A stretch of 64,000 nucleotides of DNA from Parasitella parasitica (lineage: Eukaryota > Mucoromycota > Mucoromycetes > Mucorales > Mucoraceae), in NCBI GenBank assembly GCA_025201805.1, contig MU619263.1:133715-197714 (forward strand). Reading direction: 5' to 3'. Below, piece after piece: positions 35,053-46,362 of this stretch. Each line of letters starts with the position of its first letter. Position 1 is the first letter of the stretch. Made by a program: the position numbers and the translations under genes. The notes under the pieces were generated by a model. It saw only the letters and a list, made by a program, of their open reading frames with translations, was not told where the DNA came from and made no database searches.

Positions 35053-36009
35053 ATGCTCCAAACACCCAGCCTCAGAAATAACTTCCATATGCTGTCGACT
35101 CCACGCCCAGCTTCTTCCAGTTCCAGAACCAATAGAGTCTTTCTGGAGCTGCAAGAAAATTTAGAAAGTCTTCAAAAAGATTTGGAAAACACAAAGGGAC
35201 AGGTAAATTTATTCAGCTCTTTAAAAGAAATCCAAAGGGGAGATGTGATTTTGGGAGGCTTCAGTGGAAAGGGGTTTATCGACGTAGTTAGGAGATCATG
35301 CTAATATTGATATATTGCACGTTATCAGCTTCGCACTACTAGAGATAATAAGGAACATTTTGAAAAAGAGAATGAGGAATATATAGAATCCAACAAGAAA
35401 CTTAGGTCGGATATTCAAGAAGTGATGCAGATATTAGAATCAAAGCAAGAATTGCTGGATTCTACCAAGCAGACGTATGTTTGTACGGAAAACAAAGTTA
35501 AACAGCTGAAAGACGAGGCGATGGAAGCTAGAAAGGAGTTGGATGAGCTGAAACGGAGAGAACTCACGATTGAGAAGGAATGTCGTACAATTCGATCACA
35601 AATGGAAAAGCAACTGCAGCACCAAAAAACAGTTGAACAAAGGGTTGCACAATCACAGGCTGAGTTCGATAAAGAAATCCAAGCTTTAAAGTTAGAATTA
35701 ACCTCTATTCAGCAAAATATTGAAGTTATAAAGGCTAAAGACATAGCTAAAGAGGTGCAAGACATTATAAAAAGACAAACCCAAGAGAGGGAACTATGGA
35801 TAAAGGATTTTGAAAGAATACAAAAGGAAATAGAGGCAAATAGTCAGGAGTTTCTCCAAGAAATCAAGCAAGAGTTGGTGGATTTGATGAAACATTTACC
35901 AACTGATAGCGATCCAATTTTGGAGACTGAAGCTGCTCATTGTAAAGATGATGCTCAAAGCTTGATTGCTCGCATTAAACTAAATGCTGCAGTTGCAATA
36001 AACGAGTGA
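35053..36009 (+). CDS. Coiled-coil protein of unknown function
   Basis: Two exons, 35053-35202 and 35329-36009, 276 residues. The intron ends TATCAG and joins KGQ to LRTTRDNKEH in phase 0. A Ser/Pro-rich N-terminus (about 30 residues) is followed by nearly continuous heptad-like, Glu/Lys/Gln-rich helix from about 35 to 240, with a short non-coiled C-terminus. This shape fits a structural or adaptor protein of the kinetochore, spindle pole or meiotic machinery, but nothing specific identifies it. It lies 230 bp before the PINX1-like gene on the same strand. Confidence 0.75.
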
Positions 36010-36239
36010 AATTTTTGAGCTGATTATGTTGTTTAATTAGTTATAAAAAAATATGCATTTTTGTATAGATGAAACCAAATCATTCCTATTACAGAAAAAA
36101 GATGCATTTCGTACGATAATGCAGGTACCCGGTGACTGAAAATCTTTTTTTTTTTCCTTTTTTTTTTTCGCTTGTTTCTCAAAATAATTCCTTACTGTCC
36201 GGGTGTATCTTTCTTCTTCAATCAATTGAATTATATAAT

Positions 36240-37041
36240 ATGGGTTTAGCTGGACAAAAAGAAAAACAACGTATAAGCCAAGATCCAAACAACTTATTCT
36301 GGAGTAAAGATGAATCAAAGTTTGGATTTAGAATGCTTCAAAAGATGGGCTGGGCTCCTGGAAAAGGCTTAGGTGTGAAGGAGGATGGTAAAAAAGAACA
36401 TGTCAAGATCAAGCTCAAGGATAATACTTTGGGTGTGGGCGCAACAAAGAAAAATATCGATAATTGGCTTGGAAATACAGATGCATTCTCAAGGTTATTA
36501 GCAGATCTTAATTCTCAACCCACTTCAGAAGCTAGCAGCGTCAATGTATCCGATGCTGAAGAATCCACATCAGTTGTAGATCAACATGGAAATAATACAA
36601 AGGAGAAGAAAAAGAAGAGCAAAAAGGATAAGAAGAGTAAGAAAGAAAAAAAAGAAAAGAAGAGTAAAAAAAGATCGAGAGATGATAATGATAATGACGG
36701 TGAAGATGGAGATGAAAAGAAGAGCAAAAAGAGTAAGAAGGAGAAGAAAGAAAAGAAAGAGAAGAAGGATAAAAAGAGTAAAGACAGCAAAAAAGAAGAA
36801 AAAGTAGCTCCCGTTGCACTGCGTAATGCGTGAGTAGTAGTCATAGTAAACAACATATGAACGATAATTAACTTACATCTGTTTCATCAGTGCTCGTGCA
36901 AAATTTTTGCGTGCAAAGAGAATGGCATCCAGCAGTGGAGATCAAACTCGCTTGAACGAAATTTTGGGAATCAAGGCACCAAGTGGATATAAAACTGTTG
37001 AAACCACATCGACAACATTTATGGCATCTTTCTCTGTGTAG
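36240..37041 (+). CDS. PINX1/GNO1-type G-patch protein
   Basis: Two exons, 36240-36829 and 36891-37041, 246 residues. The N-terminus carries a G-patch domain: FWSKDESKFGFRMLQKMGW, PGKGLGVKEDG, HVKIKLKDNTLGVGA, then NIDNWLG and FSRLLADLN, all typical of PinX1/Gno1. A long Lys/Glu/Ser block (about 120-190) follows, usual for nucleolar proteins, and the second exon restores the conserved C-terminus RAKFLRAKRMA and LNEILGI. Yeast GNO1 is a nucleolar cofactor that stimulates the helicase Prp43 in pre-rRNA processing; human PINX1 also inhibits telomerase. Confidence 0.93.
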
Positions 37042-37433
37042 TTTACCCTTTTCTTTTCTTGATTTTCCCCAATATATCTATGAATTGACTATTTCATAAT
37101 TGTGCTTGATAAGATTTTACCTTTTTTGTTCTCATGTCATAACGCTGTAATTGTTTTTCAAGAGACGTAAGATAAGCATACTATCGTTGAAGGAAAATCC
37201 TGATTTAAGTTTATCTCTGGATTGTCGTTTTACATTTGCAAATTTCTGGCACCAGAACCATTACATTTTGTATATAATTTAGGGGGGGGGATCTCTATTT
37301 TACACTTGGAGACAGTAACATTTGCTAGAAGCTTATTTGTGCTTTTATAAGGCGTTTTGCCATTATTTTATTATGAGTCAAAAATGTATTGGTATGCTTA
37401 CTATATATATTACAATTGTACAGCAAATGAAGG

Positions 37434-38533
37434 CTATGACGATTTGATGTTGGATACCATTAAATCCAAGACTTCCTGCACTTCACACTCTTCAAACATA
37501 GGTCCCGTCCTTGAACATTTCGCTCTTTTTCTCAATTCATTGCATAGTTCGTCTGTATTAAATTGATCAATCATTGGATGCATTGCAATTCTTTGCCAAG
37601 CCTCTGAACAAGAAATCAAATCAACAGAAGTACTAGTATTCGATGCAGAGTCTATTGTTGGCAAGAAATTTTCGTTCAAAAATTGCTCCAGCTCATTAAA
37701 TACATCTGTTCTGTTTTGTTCCTTGGTGGCGGATGTAACAATAGGCACTGGATGACTGGCCACAGTCTCATTCAAGTAACCTTGCGCGTCAAATAATGGC
37801 TCAGTCAGTAGTTGGGCGTAGGCATTGGAGCAAACTTCTTCCTTTAACCTCTCACAGAAACTAACGCCATCCTTATCACGAATGCATGCAACCGCAGATG
37901 AAGCTACTCTAGGTGTTGTTGCAACAGGAGATGTATTAGGCGAAGAATTGGTGGAAATTACAGGTGACCGGGTGTCTGATTGGCATGCAAGTGTAGGCTG
38001 TGGTGGTATAACGCCATTGCTACTCGCGGTACCTTTAGACTTGTAAAACTCATTTTGCATATCTTTCAATGCTGCTTTCAGGTCTGAATTCTCTTTTTCC
38101 AGCCGAGATACCTGTAAGGCATGTGCTGTCTCTATTTCTTTGATTTTATCCTCAAGTTCTTTTACATATCGTTCCTTTCTCTCTCTAAAAGCCCGTTGTG
38201 CTGCTCTGTTTTGTTCTTTTCGTCGTTTGCGCTGCTCTGTAGCCAAAGAAGCTGACTTGTTAGAGCCTTGGGAACTTCCGCTGTCTCTTCTCTCTGTATA
38301 AACAATACATGAGCCAAGCCATTAATGGAAAAAAAAAGGTTGTTCAACGTACGCATTTTATTCATCAGTAATCTGGAGTGCTCAGCATCGTCGAGATTAT
38401 CTTCAAATCTCCGTTTTTCTGTATCAAAGGCTTCTGGACGAGGTAGAATCTTGGGCGGCGCAGAAGAAGGTGCAATTGCTCGAAATGTAGCAAGCTGGGA
38501 TGGTTTTTGCTTGAGCTGTTGATGCTGTGCCAT
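37434..38533 (-). CDS. AP-1-like bZIP transcription factor (Yap1/Pap1 type)
   Basis: Two exons on the minus strand, 38533-38353 and 38293-37434, 346 residues. The basic region QNRAAQRAFRERK (88-100) has the Gln and Phe of the Yap/Pap class, followed by a leucine zipper. Two cysteine-rich regions are recognisable. An n-CRD-like SFCERLKEEVC has C207 and C215 (with C197 nearby). The C-terminal c-CRD, LCNELRKRAKC then FEEC, has C311, C320 and C330. In Yap1 and Pap1 oxidation of these cysteines masks a nuclear export signal and retains the factor in the nucleus, switching on antioxidant genes; the same is likely here. The C-terminal EVQEVLDLMVSNI may be the export signal. A globin gene lies next upstream. 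Confidence 0.92.
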
Positions 38534-39761
38534 TTTTTTTTTTCTATTTAAAAAAAATTGAGACGAAAAAAGCTCTTTAAAAAAAATATATTATAGCTAA
38601 GCAGGATTGCCACAGTCGGAAGACGTCTCATTTTTTTCCACTTCATTAAACGACACAGCTAATTGGGATTTCTTGATTTCATAAATGATTTGAGTTTACA
38701 ATCTTTTGACGACTACAAACTTTCAAGCAATGTGAAATTTTGCTTTTCTTCACAAAACAGCAACTTTTCAATGCCAATCAACAAGTGAAAAATGTCTAAT
38801 CATGCTACCCATGGCTTCATCATTTAAAATATTCCTAATGTTAAGCTCTACGAGCTGTTGACTTCCCCATAAAGGTTTCCATACCACTAAACAGTTGGTT
38901 ACAATTGTATATTCGGTTGATTGCAAATGGAAAGCTTATTGATCTGAAATTTGTAAAACCCACACTCGCATATGTAACCACTTTCATATGATGCTAACTT
39001 TTTGAATCTTTGAGCAATGCAAACATGGTCAATTTTAATGAGCATGCGTTTCAAGTTAAATCCATATTTTCATTTTCCGACTTTATTATGCTCAAAATGC
39101 ACGTAAGATTGCCTTTTTGGGAATTAAATAGACAAGATATCAATTTTTAATTCAAAATTACGTTTTTTAAAGTTGCAAATTACTCCATGCTTTTATTGAT
39201 AAAAATCACTTGAAAAACTATACCGTTGGATGCTTCATCACTTTGTATTATTTTGCAACGCACGCTTGCTTAATAAATTTTAAAGATATGAGTGGGGAAG
39301 GCTTCAAAGGAGCTCAAAATCACATACAACAGCTGAATACATAACATTCGGCAACATCGCTAATGAACATCCAACTGATCAAGTCTTTGGAAATAAATCA
39401 CAAATGTAGCTGCTTCTCATCAAATCAATGCTAGACACCACCACGCTGCTCTCAGATTATAATAATGACATGCTCCCCTGTCTTCTTTCCCCCTTAATCT
39501 TTGATTAATCAGAGAGAAATAAGTTGCAATTGCGCGCGAAAAATTGGCCGGTATGGGCATGGGCATGGGCATGTATTAATTTTGACATAGAGCAGGCATC
39601 TACTACATATAAAACAGTTTACTTAATTTTGTTTATGGCACAAGTAAATGTAAGCAAAGGAGTGATTTGCGTTTGCGGGGGAGGGAGGTAGGAGGGGACG
39701 TAACAAGTACAACGCATAGTGATTTTTTTTTATGTAGTTTTGATCTATAAATGCATATATT
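38534..39761. other. Intergenic AT-rich DNA between bZIP and globin
   Basis: Promoter side of the bZIP gene and 3' side of the globin gene. Contains an ATGGGC hexamer repeat (39553-39573). No gene seen. Confidence 0.6.
39553..39573. repeat. ATGGGC hexamer repeat, 3.5 copies
   Basis: Three full copies of ATGGGC followed by ATG in otherwise AT-rich intergenic DNA. Confidence 0.85.
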
Positions 39762-40751
39762 TTATTGAATTGTGCATGCTGCTTTGTTTTTTCTTGAAGA
39801 TCGATTGTTGGTAGTTCCTTCCTCCCAGGCCTGCTGGGAATCGAAGCCAATTTTCATATTATAAGCTGCATAAGAGTTTGCCTATGTATTACAATCAATA
39901 TTTTTGACATTTTTATCATCATTTGTAGAAAAAGCTTTTTTTTTTACCTTGACCCATGCTTCTCCAATTTCAGTGGTATATTCATTCCCTAATCGTTTTT
40001 TCAGGGCAGATGCAAAGGCAGGGCCAACAAGTTCCAAATGCTGTGGCTTCACTTTATAAAAATAGTGTCTTGCACCCAATTCTCTCATTTGAAGCGCAAG
40101 CCATTCGGGATCTCCTTCATCATAGCTATCTTCGCTGCTATCAAAGCTAGTAGCTCTTTTTCTGGCGTTGATATCTTTAATAGTTGTTGGCGTTGAGGGG
40201 GGAGAATCAGGTCCTGCTGCCGAGTAGTTACCAGAACCACCACAGCACGCCGGTCTTGTCAAGGCGGAATTATTATTAGTGACATTGGGAGCTCTTGCAA
40301 TATATGAAATCATGCCAGTCAAGGCTCTTGCTTGTTGAAATACATTGTCAAACAGCTGTCTACAATCTTCATCCATCTCAAACAGAGCATCATAGAAGGC
40401 CAAACCAAAGGCATGAGATGCAGACACATTTCTATCGTCTGTTTCATGTCGAATTTGAGAGACTCTTTCCCAGCTGGTTCGGACGAGGTCAATCTGCTTT
40501 TGGGTAGGTGACATGTCTTCATCTACGCTATTACCGTTCATCATCGGACAGCGGCTTATATCGCCTTGATATCTACTTATATCGGGATGTGGTGGTGATA
40601 ATGGAGGGGACTTCGGAAACCGATTGAAGAACTTGCGTATGTTTGTGCTATTTTGTCTCTTGCTGCCGCCCAGCAGTGACGATGATAAACTAGACTTTGC
40701 GCTATTTGAGCTGGTTAAATATGAAGTTTGTTGAGTTGTGTCAGAATTCAT
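39762..40751 (-). CDS. Globin-domain protein with long E-F insertion
   Basis: Two exons on the minus strand, 40751-39948 and 39881-39762, 307 residues. The unspliced frame stops at 39882, but an intron (GTAAAA...CATAG) gives a better H helix, EAWVKANSYAAYNMKIG, and both phases fit. Residues 1-80 are Ser/Pro-rich and probably disordered. The globin fold starts at about 82 (SPTQKQIDLVRTSWERV). The proximal His is H229 in LGARHYFYKVKPQHLELVGP; Q140 in QQARALTGMI is a likely distal E7 residue, as in flavohaemoglobins. Between helices E and F sits an insertion of about 60 residues (155-213), Ser/Thr/Pro/Asn-rich with a Cys pair. No FAD/NAD reductase domain follows, so it is a single-domain globin, perhaps a sensor or NO-handling protein. 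Confidence 0.82.
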
Positions 40752-43467
40752 TAGTCTAAATTTCGGGAAAAATGAAGAGGTAGAAGCGAAACGCTAATAG
40801 AGTAGCCTTTTTATATTAAAATTTAATTTTTTTAAGGGGGTTTTGTGTCCACTTCAGAACAAGGAGAAGGTGGTAATATTGGTGTAATTCTGAAATACGA
40901 ACGGTTAATCAGTGTCTTTCGGTGGTGAATGTAGAAATGCAGATGGTTCTAATAATCAGGCTATTTATTATTACAGTCAGCATGTCTTTGTGCGCACAAA
41001 GTTGGCAATCAAATGGGCGCGTTAACTATTGAACGTCGTAATTTTATACTCGTATTATTTTCTTAAAAAAAAAGGGGGAGGGGCCATAATCTCCAATCGA
41101 TCGCGATATCATTGGAGCAAACACACAATGGAGAAGCTACTGTTTTACCCCAAGCAGTCAGAATGGATGATACTAGAAGCTTTCTTTTTTGATGTTTCAA
41201 AGAGTGTTTGCAACAGACTCAATACGTTGCCTTTTTTGCCATGTACTGAAAAGCGTCTTAATTTACATGTTAATGAACAGGCGTCTGGAAGGCCGTATGA
41301 TGTAAAACAGCCTTAGAGATACATCGATCAAACCAACTCTGCTTAAAAGATCGGCCAAATATTGAACGATTCTGGGTAAATTTGTCCCTTTAGTTGAGTA
41401 GCTTCTTTCACTATAGACTTATTTTCTCAGATCACTGCATTGCCATAGAAAAAAGGGGAGAGGGCACTTACATTCGCTTGCTTGTTTGTCTACCTCAAAT
41501 ACATGATTAATTTTCCAAGAATTCAATGTAACCATCGTTTTAGGTTGCACAAACAAATCCAGCCAGAACACGTTTCCAATCAACAACAGTAAACGAGGTC
41601 GTAACTAGTTGCTGCTTTACGATAATCTTCAAAAGGCAACTTGACATTCATTAGCATTTATCAGGTTACGCAATAACGTATGTGGTTTTCTTTTGACTAC
41701 TGTTGCACATTTACAGCTCGTCTGTTGACTGAACAATAATACAGACACCTTGAGTGTATTGATATTGTATATATTATTCTCTCCTATCATCGCCTCCCCT
41801 TCTTCTTTGCTAGTACATGTACTCGAGATGCCTGTATTTCATAATAGTACTGCTGGATATATGGCTCGATTGGAGACACAGTTTCGCCTTCCTGTGACAT
41901 TAAAGACGAAATATTCAATATCGATAAATCGATCACAGGAGTAAATGGATTTTGTTAACATAATAAGTTAAGACGCATTAAAGTAAACATCATCATATCA
42001 TTTACTAATGCAGGAGGCGTTTTCATTTTATCATCGCCATAATCTTGATTATAGAATTCAAATTATACAATATATGCGCGCATCAAGTAAAGTGCGCGGA
42101 ATGTAATGCAATTTAATGCCATTTCCAGAATACATGTGATAGCCAGTCTCTGTGCTGTAATATAGTATACATATACAAATGCAAAAGACTTTCTATATCA
42201 CACAATGCCGATGTTTATTCTCGTTGCACAGCATGTCTTTTTAACTTGAATTTTCCTGTCAGGCCAAGATATAATATTCTGTATCCCACATGGGAGCCAT
42301 CTCAAAAATATGAGGTAATCTTTTGATGCTGTGCCTCTATTGTGCGGCAGGTGCTTCTTTTATGGAACCAGATATATGATCAAGCATACTCTACAGTAAT
42401 TTTTATATAAATTAGTAGAGTTTAAATCGAAGTATGCCAAAATAAATATATGAAAATGATGAAAAATCAATCTAACGGAGCCTTTGCATATTGCTGGCTT
42501 TACAACTTTTTCTGTAGAGAAGCCCTGTTGCCCTACATATGCACAATCAGATAAGACACCAAAGTGCAAACTAAACTGCAATGAGATCATTGATAAATCT
42601 TCAATCATCAGACTTTTCGATCTTCAATTGCTGTTTTGTACAGTTTTTCAGCATTAAATTCAAAACAACTATTAATTTTTTCAGACCAATAAAGATAGCC
42701 TCGAAGGACAAACTATTTACGATACAGTGATGGCTTGTTGTTATTGCTGCTGCAGTTGCTGGCTACTATTCTTATCTTGTTGAAAAGCACTTGGCTGGAT
42801 GATTGCATTTCAAATTGCTAAAGGCAATCGTCATCGTATTCCACGCAGCCTTCACATCTCGTCGCCACAGTATTCTGCAGGACTTGCATACCAGCGCACA
42901 TCTAATTGAACAAGGCGATCAAAATTAAGCCGACATGTCGAAGCTTTTCCACTCGTCATAAGATATCCTCAACAATACCATCCATTCTGTTGACTATAAT
43001 CATCAGAGGGAGCGTCATTTTGTAAATGATAAAAGCCCTGATAAAATAGATTTTGATGATTTGGCGATTCAGAAAAATCATCTAAATAAAAACAACATTC
43101 GTCTAAAATTGGAACCTTTGATCGTTGACAATACTGAAACTTTACCTAAATTTACATTTTTGGATATGCATTCTTATATGGTAATTGATCCTTTACTAGT
43201 TGTGTGTATGCAGTAATGTCAACATCAACAACAAATGGACCTTTTTCTCCCTTAAATTTAGCTCTATAATATTATTTTTTCATACATTCCTCTCTAGTAT
43301 ATACATTTATTTACATTAAAGAGAACAAATACCTAATGCATCATTGTTTGGCAAGCATACCATCTGTCAATTTATAATTCATACAGTTTTCTTGTATTTT
43401 ACAACAACTCGCATATATCAAGATTTTTATTCTTCTAAATTTGTTTGTAGAGTGTCTCAATATCAAG
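40752..43467. other. Gene-poor intergenic region with coding-like debris
   Basis: The frames at 41029-41316, 41750-41944 and 42360-42608 look like chance. Protein-like fragments with in-frame stops at about 42640-43216 are listed separately. Confidence 0.5.
42640..43216 (+). pseudogene. Possible decayed gene with in-frame stops
   Basis: Plus-strand fragments have protein-like composition but are broken. One frame reads a membrane-helix-like WLVVIAAAVAGYYSYLVEK (about 42723-42780). Another continues with RIPRSLHISSPQYSAGLAY. From ATG 42935 the frame MSKLFHSS is followed by TAA at 42959-42961 and then stays open for about 84 codons. I cannot assign a family. Chance or unrecognised introns remain possible. 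Confidence 0.3.
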
Positions 43468-44705
43468 TCAAAGTACTGAACTGCTGCTGCTAGTTGATTG
43501 CTTGGGCGATGATGCAATAGGTATTGTAGATGTAGATGCAGATGCAGATGTGGATGTGGATGAAGACTTTGTTGTTAATGATTCTGCTGCTGTTGTGTGA
43601 GCTTGTTGTTGTTCTGATTTTTGATTTCCCGGCATCTCATCTTCGTGTCCATGTTGATGGCTGTCGGGAGCAAATACTTCCTCTACTACTTCCTCTGCTG
43701 CTGACTCAGGCACGTTAGCCGCCTCTTCTTCTACTTGTCCTTCCACTGAATCCATTGCGATATCAATGCTGTCGTCTCTAGGCCGGTTTCCTTCTACTAA
43801 CCAACGTCTAAAGTTGTACGGATAAAGCTTAGTCAAATGGGGACTTCACCATGAGTGTTTCTTACATTATCCTCGGTGTAGCAAGCCATTTCTTTCCTTG
43901 GCTAACGGGATCCCGAGGCCATACGTCTTCGAAAAAGTAGTAAATATGTCCAACCAGAACACCCAATATATCGCCTGTAGGTATTTGACCTCCTAAGCAC
44001 AAAGAGAATATCAACAAAACCCAAGGTAAATAAGGTGCAGTGAATACGAGCAATCCTAGAAAATTCAGGCGAACATATGGGTTTCTTCTAGCCCAAATGT
44101 ATACCATTGTAAACGAGAGAGCAGAGCCCATGAAAGGTAGAGAAGCAAATGGTACAATGATCTAGTATGTTTGTAAGTTACACGCCATGTGCAGCAGTGG
44201 TCGAAAACTTACAGATATAGCAAGAAGTACACTTGCTGAAAACACCATAAGCCATACATAATCCGCAGGTTTATTCCTGAAAAAGCCCTCTTCCATCATC
44301 CTACTATACCTCGCTCTTTTTACTAATGTCAGCTTCTCCATTGCCTCTTCTTTCGTAGTACACTTACAGGAAGAATATGTGAAAGCAGAAGTCTATCGAT
44401 AAAGGCCCAAAATAAAAGAAGTTTGTGATTAATCGCCACCACTGTTGTATATCACTTTTAGTCTTTAGTTTGCTCTCTGTCGTATTTATAGTTACCTGAA
44501 AGTCATGAGCAATGCTTTCGTAATTCAACCACAACTGCAAAGGATGTATAAAGCCAAGTTGCTATTAAAGAATGCAATTAGGTACAAAGACATTTCAGTT
44601 TAAAAGGGGCCTTACCACTGCAATGCTGGTACAGCAAGCTGCAGATATATAAATTCTCGTAATAGGTGGTATCTCAGTAAACCATGTTTCCAAAGGTGAT
44701 GGCAT
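43468..44705 (-). CDS. Derlin (Der1-like) ER membrane protein
   Basis: Six exons on the minus strand: 44705-44616, 44561-44496, 44441-44368, 44315-44213, 44161-43866, 43807-43468, giving 322 residues with all phases consistent. Family features: FTEIPPITRIY at the start, WWRLITNFFYFGPLS, RYSRMMEEGFFRNKPADY, PYLPWVLLIFSL, and GDILGVLVGHIYYFFEDVWP, with a TPRI-type end of the core. Derlins are inactive rhomboid-fold proteins that help move misfolded proteins out of the ER for degradation (ERAD). The core occupies about 1-215. It is followed by a 110-residue acidic then Ser/Thr-rich tail with no obvious SHP box for Cdc48 binding. The introns are very short (51-58 nt). Confidence 0.93.
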
Positions 44706-45344
44706 TATGTGTGTTTTTAGGAGAAGAGAAACAAAGGTTTATTATTCATCGCTGGCTAGACTCCATTGGACATTCATACAGGTTGCTAATTTGCTGTGAC
44801 TACTGCAATGCTTATGCGAAATTGAAATGAACAATAGCGAATAGAACATCACAATGAACCAAGCCAGTTCTTTAATGCTATCAATCTTGAGACACAAGAC
44901 TCATCACAAAAGAGATACACCGAAAAAATAAAAGAGTAGTAATTTATCAATGATGATAACGAAATGATAGATGATGACAAAAGCAAATGTGCTAGTAGAA
45001 CCTGAATTGTATAGTGTCCCTTTAGGCACACTTATCTATACCATCGACATTGGAAACAGTAGATTACGGGGTAGGTACTTTTGAAACCCCAATTCAATTG
45101 TCTCTAAGCATGTCAGCCTGTGTACTCTGCACCATATTATTAGCTGCTTATATCATACGTAGCAAAATGAATGACAACCTACATCGAGCGACGCAGAGCT
45201 GGCCACACCTCACCAAGAATAGCAACGGGATTAAAAAAGTGCATGAAATTAAACAAAAAGCCTCCTCCCCCCCCCCTCCCCTTATTTTCATGTGGCCTTG
45301 AACCAGGTTTCCTATTTCTTCATTTTATCTTTTACTTTTATAAA
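44706..45344. other. Divergent intergenic region with a possible small ORF
   Basis: Between the starts of the Derlin and NTF2-like genes. ATG at 44973-44975 opens a 36-codon frame (EPELYSVPLGTLIYTIDIGN) that a GTAGGT donor near 45071 and an AG near 45142 could join to AAYIIRSKMNDNLHRATQ. The result reads like protein but matches nothing I know. A run of C lies at 45267-45276. Confidence 0.3.
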
Positions 45345-46362
45345 ATGTCTGATATTGGTAGCGATACTCAAGTGTCTCCTTCTGTTCTTATAAAGAGTAT
45401 GTTGTAATGCTAGTGAAAAAAGATAGTAGCATAATCTAATTTTTACTCGACTAGACATTGTCGAGGATTTATTTTCCTACAACACAGTTAAAAGAAAGAG
45501 AATTTTAGAATACTATTTCTTTGAAAACGCTTCGCTATCATCGCCTATCATGAGCACAGAAGGGGTGCTAAACATTCAATAGTAACTATGCAAACATATA
45601 CCACCGCAAAACAAAAAATTTTTAACATACAATTAGTGTTTATACTGTTTGGCAAGCCATGAATAGAACAGAACCTAAAATAAACAACATTGTATTTGAT
45701 GGGTACATTAAGAAAAAAAGCAGCCATAGTACACCAGGATTCACACGATTAACTTGGTTTGTTTCATAGACATACAGCGGTTGTTCATTTTACGCAAAAT
45801 ATTTCACCATGTATATTTCCATCATTTATCCGCCTTCAGGTACCAGCGATCACGACGCTTCATTTCAAGGAAACAGATCAAGACAATGGACTATTGAAAA
45901 TATACAGACAAGAAGACAGCTGGACCTTGGAAGGTACTATGCAAACACTCAATTTCATATGCATGTATGGTCAATTAAACAACACCACTAGGCTTAATCC
46001 AATCTGTACCACTCATATCGTTCTGGTATGACCATGTCCTTCGTTTGATCATGGGAAAGATTGTCACGGCTACAGGTGATTTGCTCGACGCTGCTATACA
46101 GCAGGCTGAAAAAATGACGGTTCGCGGTCAAGAAATTCAACGGATTGGACGCGATTTAGCAATTGAAAATATGGAGAAGCTGGATGAATATAAATCAGAT
46201 TTGCATGAAAATTACCTGAAAGGAATCAGAAGCTGGAGAGAATCTTGCGTATTGGAGGATATAGATGACTTTAGTGAACCTCCAATTCCTTCTTCGTATT
46301 TGGTGAAAGAATACGATGGAAGAGAAAGTCGGCATCATATGGCTGTGGATGATGTTGACTAA
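45345..46362 (+). CDS. NTF2-like / SigF-like domain protein
   Basis: Five exons: 45345-45396, 45455-45581, 45637-45702, 45770-45933, 45992-46362, giving 259 residues. No single frame shows this gene. The joined protein runs MSDIGSDTQVSPSVL, then NIVEDLFSYNTVKRKRILEY, YFFENASLSSP, VYTVWQAMNR, IVFDGHTAVVHFTQNI, then PAITTLHFKETDQDNGLLKI and YRQEDSWTLEG, and ends in LIQSVPLISFWYDHVLRLI with a helical, charged tail. The alternation of helix, FF...A...P, and beta strands fits the fungal family annotated as SigF-like NTF2-like proteins, whose function is unknown. The hydrophobic stretch near 145-165 may touch a membrane. Phases agree at every junction. Confidence 0.75.

Noticed and set aside
41029-41316. 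95-codon frame in intergenic DNA
   Set aside because: AT- and homopolymer-driven composition, no known motif.
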